Of a DNA stretch of 7,989 nucleotides, positions 1 through 5,052 are shown piece after piece; the stretch's first letter is position 1; the number at the start of each line of letters is the position of its first letter. The position numbers and the translations under genes were made by a program. The DNA is from an uncultured Eubacteriales bacterium (GTDB lineage: Bacteria > Bacillota > Clostridia > Oscillospirales > QAMX01): NCBI GenBank assembly GCA_905205975.1, contig CAJLFQ010000089.1:1-7989 (forward strand), given 5' to 3'. The notes below the pieces were generated by a model. That model was given only the letters and a program-made list of their open reading frames with translations, did not search any database and was not told the origin of the DNA.

Positions 1-180
1 GGCAGTTTTGTCGTGGGTTGTATAACCGGGGTCTTCGGACAGCAGTCAGCCGACGAGTTGGCTGATTGGGTAATAACCCTTTTCCTTCAATGCGGCTGAT
101 ACCGCAGTCAGAACAATTTTCATCTCGCTTTCGCTGTCAGCGGGGATGTTGAATTTTCTGGTATCTCCTACAAGCATCAT
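1..180 (-). pseudogene. ireB: IreB-family (UPF0297) regulatory phosphoprotein gene, 5' part, with in-frame TGA
   Basis: The first 44 residues carry the family hallmarks: DTRKFNIPAD near the N-terminus, then ALKEKGYYPISQLVG, matching the UPF0297 pattern of ALxEKGYNPINQLVG. Codon 45 is TGA (48-46), where the family normally has Tyr in a GY(L/I)(L/I)SGDP stretch. The same frame then continues with LLSEDPGYTTHDKTA to the window edge, still family-like, so at least 60 codons of an expected ~85 are present. The start is ATG at 180-178, with GGAG (189-186) five bases upstream. A second ATG follows immediately. In Enterococcus faecalis, IreB is a small cytoplasmic substrate of the IreK Ser/Thr kinase and IreP phosphatase that affects cell-envelope stress resistance. 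Close linkage to alaS is usual in Firmicutes and supports the identity. Whether this copy is broken, misread or decoded through UGA cannot be settled here. Family assignment is fairly sure; pseudogene status is not. Confidence 0.72.
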
Positions 181-219
181 GAGCGCTCCATTCCGGCGGT
201 GGAATCGATGGCAAATCCG

Positions 220-246
220 GCGCCGCATACCGCCTATAGACGGCGC
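220..246 (-). other. Hairpin in the ireB-like leader
   Basis: GCGCCG (246-241) can pair with CGGCGC (225-220). Inside lies a near-palindrome, CCGCCTATAGACGG on the plus strand (230-243), with one mismatch. It would form in the 5' untranslated RNA, between the predicted promoter and the ribosome binding site. Its role is unknown, and an operator or mRNA structure is equally possible. Confidence 0.35.
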
Positions 247-264
247 TGATAGATTCACCCTTAT

Positions 265-293
265 AGGATACACGAAATTTGTAAATATTGCAA
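265..293 (-). promoter_or_regulatory. Predicted sigma-A promoter for the ireB-like gene
   Basis: On the minus strand, TTGCAA (293-288) and TATCCT (270-265) are separated by 17 bases, each matching consensus at four of six positions. A start near 258 would give a leader of about 75 bases before the ATG at 180. The surrounding DNA is AT-rich. It is a reasonable but unproven promoter. Confidence 0.5.
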
Positions 294-373
294 GTATTTT
301 TGGCCCCCTCCAGAAAAAATATCCGTCAGAGAAGCCGGAAAACAGTTTTTTTTCTGCGGATGGGAAAAAGGGC

Positions 374-402
374 TTGACAAAGTGCGAAAAATGTGGTAGA
401 AT
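374..402 (+). promoter_or_regulatory. Strong sigma-A promoter of the tRNA operon
   Basis: A perfect -35 TTGACA (374-379) and a -10 TAGAAT (397-402, five of six) are separated by exactly 17 bases. A/T-rich DNA upstream (about 310-370) could act as an UP element. Transcription should start near 409, leaving a leader of about 100 bases before tRNA-Gly in which no gene is seen. It is the only good promoter in front of the five tRNA genes. Confidence 0.85.
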
Positions 403-507
403 ATTCAGGCTATGAAACGTGAGCATGAACGCTTCCGAACATAGCAGGGCGCGTTCGTTCTTGTTCGCGTATTTCTGTACAGGCGTCCTAACCGCGCATG
501 TTGATTC

Positions 508-581
508 GCGGGCGTGGTTCAATGGTAGAACTCCAGCCTTCCAAGCTGGTCACGTGGGTTCGATTCCCATCGCCCGCTCCA
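508..581 (+). tRNA. tRNA-Gly (UCC)
   Basis: Acceptor arms GCGGGCG (508-514) and CGCCCGC (571-577) pair perfectly, followed by discriminator T and an encoded CCA (579-581). The anticodon stem CCAGC/GCTGG encloses loop CTTCCAA with anticodon TCC at 540-542. The GGTTCGATTCC T-arm is intact. It is the first tRNA of the operon. Confidence 0.96.
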
Positions 582-614
582 ATGGGACACTGAAGAGCTG
601 ATATCCAGGTATAT

Positions 615-691
<77 letters not shown>

Positions 692-706
692 TTTTCTCCG
701 CGATAT

Positions 707-784
707 GGTGGGTATAGCTCAGTTGGTTAGAGTACCAGGTTGTGGCCCTGGGGGTCATCGGTTCGAGACCGATTACCCACCCCA
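707..784 (+). tRNA. tRNA-His (GUG)
   Basis: Acceptor GTGGGTA (708-714) pairs with TACCCAC (774-780). G at 707 and C at 781 form the extra G-1:C73 pair diagnostic of tRNA-His, followed by an encoded CCA (782-784). The anticodon stem CCAGG/CCTGG encloses TTGTGGC, with anticodon GTG at 742-744. Confidence 0.96.
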
Positions 785-788
785 TAGC

Positions 789-818
789 CGCACCGGCGGC
801 AAAGCTGCCGTCGGTGCG
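789..818 (+). other. Stable hairpin between tRNA-His and tRNA-Gln
   Basis: CGCACCGGCGGCA (789-801) pairs with TGCCGTCGGTGCG (806-818) over 13 base pairs with one G-U, around the tetraloop AAGC. No T-tract follows, so it is unlikely to be a complete rho-independent terminator. It may be a processing signal, an RNA stabiliser or a worn terminator dividing the operon. A second perfect 7-bp hairpin, GATATGC/GCATATC (851-857 and 864-870), lies just before tRNA-Gln. Confidence 0.6.
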
Positions 819-880
819 TGCTTCCCTAAATAAGGATTCGCTTTGCGGATGATATGCGGTTGTGCATATCGGTTCGATAA

Positions 881-956
881 TGGGATGTCGCCAAGTCGGT
901 AAGGCACGGGACTTTGACTCCCGCATCCGCAGGTTCGAGTCCTGCCATCCCAGCCA
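881..956 (+). tRNA. tRNA-Gln (UUG)
   Basis: Acceptor TGGGATG (881-887) pairs with CATCCCA (946-952), then discriminator G and an encoded CCA (954-956). The anticodon stem CGGGA/TCCCG encloses CTTTGAC, with anticodon TTG at 914-916. The U-A first pair is typical of bacterial tRNA-Gln. Confidence 0.96.
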
Positions 957-984
957 TTTTTCTAAAATCTGCAAGCCAACACAT

Positions 985-1060
985 GATCCACTAGCTCAGT
1001 TGGCAGAGCACCTGCCTTTTAAGCAGGGTGTCCCGCGTTCGAGTCGCGGGTGGATCACCA
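985..1060 (+). tRNA. tRNA-Lys (UUU)
   Basis: Acceptor GATCCAC (985-991) pairs with GTGGATC (1050-1056), followed by discriminator A and an encoded CCA (1058-1060). The anticodon stem CCTGC/GCAGG encloses CTTTTAA, with anticodon TTT at 1018-1020. It is the last tRNA of the operon, and the terminator stem begins at the very next base. Confidence 0.96.
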
Positions 1061-2234
1061 AGCGCCGTGGCAATCGCCACGGCGCTTTTCTTTTATTTCT
1101 GTGTGATGTCTCCAGCAGGATCGGATCGATTTCAATGGAGCCGTCTGGATGAACGGTAATGCATGTCCCGCCGCGCTGCGCAGTCTGCCGGCCAATGCCG
1201 GGATATGCCAGATAATCGATCGACAGCCCGTATGTGAGGCGGATTCCTTTATAGGCGACAGAAAGCGTATTCAGATGGTCGTGCCCGACGAACATAGCCT
1301 GCGTGCTGCCGAGACGGACGGCCGTATCAAACAGGGTGCTGGGATGATCGGAACAGGCAATCTTTTCATTGGCTTCTCCGATGGAACCGTAAAAATAGGT
1401 GACATCCGGGCTTCCGGCGCGGTACAGGTCATAAGCGGTCTGAAATTCCTGAAGCGGTATGTGGAAAAAGAGGAGTGAGCGGACGGTGTGACCTTCCAGC
1501 GCAGAGAGTTCGGTAATCCGTTTTTCATATCATGCGACCTGATCCTCGTGAATCGCATCATAGTCGTTCAGGAGAAGAGAGGCATAGCTGTTTGAATCCA
1601 GCAGAACCAGCGCCTGATTCAACGAACCGTCTGCGTTGCGCAGTTGGATGAGCTGATTGCTCCGCCCGCTTTCCACCGAATAGTCGGGGGCAAACAGACA
1701 GGTTTGGCTGTTTGCAAACAGGTAGTTGATTTCTTTGCCCGGGTGTGTCGCAATCCATTCGGTGTCGTGGTTCCCATAAACAAAGCACCATGGGATGTCG
1801 ATTGCATTCATCAGATCGCACAGCATCAGCATGGGGTTCAGATTGTTCCGGGAGAGCGTTTGAATCGGGATGGGATAGGCGAGGTCGCCGGTGATGACGA
1901 TCAGATCCGGCTGAACGGCGGCAGCCAGCGAGTAGACGGCCTGCATCGCTTTGCGGTCTTTGCGCTGTGTCACAAAGCTTCCGCCGAGGTGGATGTCTGT
2001 GAGCTGCAAAATGCGAAAATCCGTGTCATCATTTTGGTGAAAGACATAGTCGCCGGACATATCCCGCGTGATTTCAAAGGAACGGTGTGCAACCGGCTCC
2101 AGCTGCGCAAGAAACGCCTTGCTGCGCCAAAGCGGAAGCCCGCCAAACCATATCAGAAAGGCAAGGATGAGCATGACGGCAGCGGCTCCGGCAAACAGCC
2201 ATCGTTTCCGGAACCGTTTGATTTTGTGCGGCAT
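996..2234 (-). pseudogene. Membrane-anchored metallophosphoesterase with an in-frame TGA at codon 235
   Basis: This is a calcineurin-like metallophosphoesterase that probably hydrolyses phosphoester bonds on the outer face of the membrane; the substrate is unknown. A basic N-terminus (residues 2-11) precedes a hydrophobic segment (about 12-32), consistent with a signal anchor. The metal-site motifs run in order: DIH (80-82), GD (116-117), GNHD (154-157), then HIP (His 258) and GHDH (317-320). TGA at 1532-1530 (codon 235) separates the first three motifs from the last two in one uninterrupted frame. The context DAIHEDQVA-[TGA]-YEKRI matches the family's DQxxWYE, so Trp is expected. A 234-aa product stopping there would lack two metal-binding motifs. 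The start is ATG 2234, with AGGAG six bases upstream. A TTG at 2264 would place the start inside a hairpin. No stop occurs near the expected end (about residue 370, at PILLETS), and the frame runs to TGA 998-996 inside tRNA-Lys. Family certain; functional state open. Confidence 0.82.
1061..1100 (+). terminator. Rho-independent terminator of the tRNA operon
   Basis: A perfect 11-bp GC-rich stem (AGCGCCGTGGC, 1061-1071, with 1076-1086) with a four-base loop AATC is followed by the T-rich tail TTTCTTTTATTT. It abuts the CCA end of tRNA-Lys without a spacer. It also lies antisense to the extended 3' end of the phosphoesterase frame. Confidence 0.93.
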
Positions 2235-2248
2235 AAAAAGCTCCTTCA

Positions 2249-2286
2249 ACAAAGTGCTGGGCAAGTTTGTTTGCCCAGCACTTTGT
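2249..2286. other. Perfect 16-bp hairpin between the HIT gene and the phosphoesterase gene
   Basis: ACAAAGTGCTGGGCAA (2249-2264) pairs perfectly with 2271-2286 around a six-base loop. In the minus-strand sense the next bases are TG and then the AAGGAG ribosome site of the phosphoesterase, with no T-tract. In the plus sense a TTTGTTTGTG-like tail follows. It may be a weak terminator after the HIT gene, an mRNA stabiliser, or a structure that affects phosphoesterase translation. Confidence 0.65.
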
Positions 2287-2317
2287 TTGTGTGAATCAAT
2301 ATTCGAGTCGCTGTGCT

Positions 2318-2677
2318 TTACGCCATCGCGTCGCTCATCTGGCGGCCTGCAAGCAGATGGAAATGCAGATGATGCACGCTCTGACGTGCGTCATCGCCGC
2401 TGTTGGTCACAACGCGGAACCCGTTGGAAAGATTCAATTCAGCAGCGATTTTGGCGATCACCGTGAAGATGTGGGCGACAACCGCGCTGTTTTCAGGCGT
2501 GATTGCAGCCGCCGAGGAAATGTGTTCCCGCGGGATGATCAGAATATGCACCGGGGCCTGTGGCGCGACATCGTAGAAAGCGACGCAGAGGTCGTCTTCA
2601 TATACTTTCTTGGATGGAATTTCGCCTGCGATAATCTTGCAGAAAATGCAGTCGGCTGGTGCGGATGAAGTCGGCAT
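2318..2677 (-). CDS. HIT-family (HINT-type) nucleotide-binding hydrolase
   Basis: The 119-aa protein belongs to the histidine triad superfamily. Members bind purine nucleotides and hydrolyse phosphoramidates or related nucleotidyl bonds in the cytoplasm. It opens with CIFCKIIAGEIPS (residues 10-22), including the CxxC typical of bacterial HINT proteins, then has an HILIIPREHI segment (44-53). It ends with VHHLHFHLLAGR (101-112), where His 103, 105 and 107 form the triad; His 105 is the expected nucleophile. Length is normal. The start is ATG 2677, with AGGAG eight bases upstream; the stop is TAA. It lies 50 bases after the hydratase with no terminator between, so co-transcription is likely. 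The family often sits near alaS and ireB in Clostridia, consistent with a housekeeping role. The natural substrate is not evident. Confidence 0.93.
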   Translation of the reverse strand: MPTSSAPADCIFCKIIAGEIPSKKVYEDDLCVAFYDVAPQAPVHILIIPREHISSAAAITPENSAVVAHIFTVIAKIAAELNLSNGFRVVTNSGDDARQSVHHLHFHLLAGRQMSDAMA

Positions 2678-2727
2678 ATCAAAAACTCCTTTCGGATTTT
2701 AAAATGAATGTATGCGTATCGGCATGG

Positions 2728-4923
2728 TCACGCTTCCTGCGCGTAATAGTTGATCAGAGAACCGGCGAGCAGAATGCTGCGTTCTGCATCGGTCAGACCG
2801 TCAAGCGTCATGGCAAGCGTTTCTGTGCGGCCGTCAGCCTTGATGAGCAGGGCGGAGACATCCGAAGAACCGCTTGCAACGGTCTTCCGGATGTCGCGCA
2901 AAAAGAGGTAGTCGCCCACGTCAAACAGGTTCTGGTCGGCCGGATTCTGAAGCCGCAGCGGCAGCATCCCCCAGTTGATGAGATTGGAGCGGTACCGTTT
3001 GGTCGCGTATTCAACCGCGACGTTGGCGCCGCCGCCCAAAACACGCTGACAGGAGGCAGCCTGTTCGCGGGCGCTGCCGTCCCCGGGTTTCACGGCGAAA
3101 ACAGCGCTTTCCAGAAGCGTATCCATCGGCAGACCGTGTGCCGACAGGAAAGCTGCTGCATCCTCTGCGGCGCAGGCCTTTGCACGCGGGACATAGTCCG
3201 GATCCTTGCGGGACAGGGCGAATTCAGCCAGCCGCAGCGGGTTGGAGCGGTAAGACGACGTTTCACCGGAAGGAATCAGTTCATCTGTTGTCGTGACCGG
3301 GTCATGGATGACGGCGGCGAATTTGAGCAGCAGGTGTTCTGAGAGCGACGGCATTTTCGGCCAGTCGGTGATGTTCGGCCCAAAGCACAGCGCGGTATCC
3401 GGCTCTGCGCGGCCAATGCCGTCATACACGCGGTTCTGATAGACGGAACCGTCAAAATGATATGCGACAGGGACGATGGTGCCGGACGGCAGACGATCCG
3501 CCGGGGTCAATACGCCGCCCGCAGCAGCCGTGGCCGCGATTGAGCGGGCATCCATCAATGCGACGGCAGCCGCCTGGTGCTCACCCGGCTTGGAGCCTTC
3601 GCGGTTCGGGAAGTTGCGCGTCGTGTGGCGGATGGAAAGACCGTTGTTGCGCGGCACATCGCCTGCGCCGAAGCAGGGACCGCAGAAAGCGGTTTTGTAG
3701 GCGGCGCCAGCGGCAATCAACGCGGCGGCGGCGCCGCTGCGCATCAACTCCAAGGAGACCGGCTGGCTGGCCGGGTAACAGTTCAGCGTGAATGCGCCTG
3801 TGCCGGTTGCGTGATCGCGCAGGATGTCTGCTGCGGCACAGAGGTTGTCAAACAAGCCGCCTGCGCAGCCTGCAATGACGCCCTGATCAACGGTCAGCTT
3901 GCCGTCGGTCAGCTTATCCGTCAGGCGATAGCTGCTCATGCCGTTTGCGGCAGCTTCCTGCTCAACGGAGCGAAGCAGATCACCGGCGTTGGCGAGGAAT
4001 TCGTCAATCGGGTACACGTTGCTCGGGTGGAAGGGCAGCGCAATCATGGGGCGGATGGCGGACAGATCAACATAGACAGCACCGGCATACCGTGCGCCGC
4101 TGCGTGCCGTCAGCTTCTGATAGTCGGATTCGCGGCCAACAAGCGACAAATACGCACGTACGACTTCATCCGTTTCCCAAATAGAGGTCAGACACGTCGT
4201 TTCGGTGGTCATGACGTCGATGCCGAGACGGTAATCCATCGGCAGGGAAGCGATGCCCGGCCCGATGAATTCCATGACTTTGTTCTTGACGAATCCGTTT
4301 TTGAACACGGCGCCAATGATGGCCAGCGCAACGTCCTGCGGGCCGACGCCCGGCGCAGGTTCGCCGGTCAGATAAATGGCGATGACATCCGGACGGTCGA
4401 TGTCGTATGTGCGCCCGACCAGCTGCTTGGCCAGCTCCGGGCCGCCTTCGCCGACGCCAAGCGTGCCGAGCGCCCCGTAGCGCGTGTGGCTGTCGCTGCC
4501 CAGCAGCATTTTGCCGCAGCCGGCCATGCGCTCGCGCATATACTGGTGGATGACTGCGATGTGCGGCGGAACAAAGATGCCGCCGTATTTTTTCGCGGCA
4601 GAAAGACCAAATGCATGGTCGTCTGCATTGATGGTGCCGCCGACGGCGCAGAGGCTGTTGTGGCAGCAGGTGAGGACATAGGGCATTGGGAATTTTGTCA
4701 TGCCGGATGCCCGTGCGGTCTGAATGATGCCGACATAGGTGATGTCGTGCGAGGCGAGCGCGTCAAAACGAAGCTTCAGCTTGTCTGCGTCGCCGGAAGT
4801 GTTATGCGCCTGCAAAATGGCGTTGGCAAGCGTCAAATCGGCACTGCCGTGCCCGTCGTCAGGCATGAGCGTGCCGTTCTGATAGACAAGCGGCCCGTTC
4901 ATCAGCCGGATGGCCTTGGTCAT
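2728..4923 (-). CDS. Aconitase-superfamily hydratase with a [4Fe-4S] cluster site
   Basis: A 731-aa protein with the full aconitase fold. The N-terminal part has GSDSHTRYGALGTLGVGEGG (residues 142-161), the superfamily's active-site SHT loop. The three expected [4Fe-4S] ligands are Cys 353 (in GVIAGCAGG) and Cys 414 and 417 (in CGPCFGAGD). RNFPNREGSKPG (436-447) follows, and the C-terminal swivel domain has YRSNLINWGMLPL (644-656). These imply cytoplasmic, oxygen-sensitive dehydratase/hydratase chemistry on a hydroxy acid. It resembles the putative-hydratase branch (E. coli YbhJ type) rather than housekeeping AcnA/AcnB, so the substrate may not be citrate. No citrate synthase, isocitrate dehydrogenase or leucine genes adjoin it. 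The start is ATG 4923, preceded by an AAGGAAAGGA purine tract. It ends at TGA 2730-2728. Reading past that would run more than 60 codons out of frame into the HIT gene, so UGA must be a stop here. Confidence 0.88.
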   Translation of the reverse strand: MTKAIRLMNGPLVYQNGTLMPDDGHGSADLTLANAILQAHNTSGDADKLKLRFDALASHDITYVGIIQTARASGMTKFPMPYVLTCCHNSLCAVGGTINADDHAFGLSAAKKYGGIFVPPHIAVIHQYMRERMAGCGKMLLGSDSHTRYGALGTLGVGEGGPELAKQLVGRTYDIDRPDVIAIYLTGEPAPGVGPQDVALAIIGAVFKNGFVKNKVMEFIGPGIASLPMDYRLGIDVMTTETTCLTSIWETDEVVRAYLSLVGRESDYQKLTARSGARYAGAVYVDLSAIRPMIALPFHPSNVYPIDEFLANAGDLLRSVEQEAAANGMSSYRLTDKLTDGKLTVDQGVIAGCAGGLFDNLCAAADILRDHATGTGAFTLNCYPASQPVSLELMRSGAAAALIAAGAAYKTAFCGPCFGAGDVPRNNGLSIRHTTRNFPNREGSKPGEHQAAAVALMDARSIAATAAAGGVLTPADRLPSGTIVPVAYHFDGSVYQNRVYDGIGRAEPDTALCFGPNITDWPKMPSLSEHLLLKFAAVIHDPVTTTDELIPSGETSSYRSNPLRLAEFALSRKDPDYVPRAKACAAEDAAAFLSAHGLPMDTLLESAVFAVKPGDGSAREQAASCQRVLGGGANVAVEYATKRYRSNLINWGMLPLRLQNPADQNLFDVGDYLFLRDIRKTVASGSSDVSALLIKADGRTETLAMTLDGLTDAERSILLAGSLINYYAQEA

Positions 4924-4941
4924 GTGTATGGATTCCTTTCC

Positions 4942-4960
4942 TTGACAAATGCAATGTCAA
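4942..4960. promoter_or_regulatory. Inverted repeat TTGACA-N7-TGTCAA upstream of the hydratase
   Basis: Perfect 6-bp arms (4942-4947 and 4955-4960) flank seven bases, just before the purine-rich ribosome site of the hydratase. A second small hairpin, CCGCAT/ATGCGG, lies at 4967-4983. The repeat could be an operator or a leader hairpin. No convincing promoter was found between the alaS terminator and the hydratase, so its transcription source is uncertain. Confidence 0.4.
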
Positions 4961-4990
4961 ATTCAGCCGCATAGTCCATGCGGTGTTTGA

Positions 4991-5045
4991 GTCGAAACAA
5001 ATCAGGAGCCAGCCCGAAGGGATTTCACCGGCGGGCTGACTCCTG
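4991..5045 (-). terminator. Terminator after alaS
   Basis: On the minus strand a 14-bp stem (5045-5032 pairing with 5016-5003, one G-U pair) has a 15-base loop and is followed by ATTTGTTTCG. It starts eight bases after the alaS stop. The T-tail is modest, so termination may be partial and allow some read-through into the hydratase. Confidence 0.72.
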
Positions 5046-5052
5046 CATCTGA

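Noticed and set aside
46..522. Extending the ireB-like frame upstream to 522
   Set aside because: That stretch covers tRNA-Gly and both divergent promoters, and homology begins only at the ATG at 180, which has its own ribosome site.
1530..1532. Selenocysteine reading of the TGA
   Set aside because: The family has Trp there rather than Cys, the active site does not use a thiol or selenol, and no convincing SECIS hairpin follows immediately. The same family argument (aromatic site, no Cys) applies to the TGA at 46-48.
4942..4947. TTGACA near the hydratase as a -35 box
   Set aside because: No acceptable -10 lies 16-18 bases away on either strand, and in the minus sense the start would fall at or beyond the ATG.
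3577..4974. 465-codon plus-strand open frame opposite the hydratase
   Set aside because: No domain pattern, low-complexity composition, and fully antisense to a well-supported enzyme gene.
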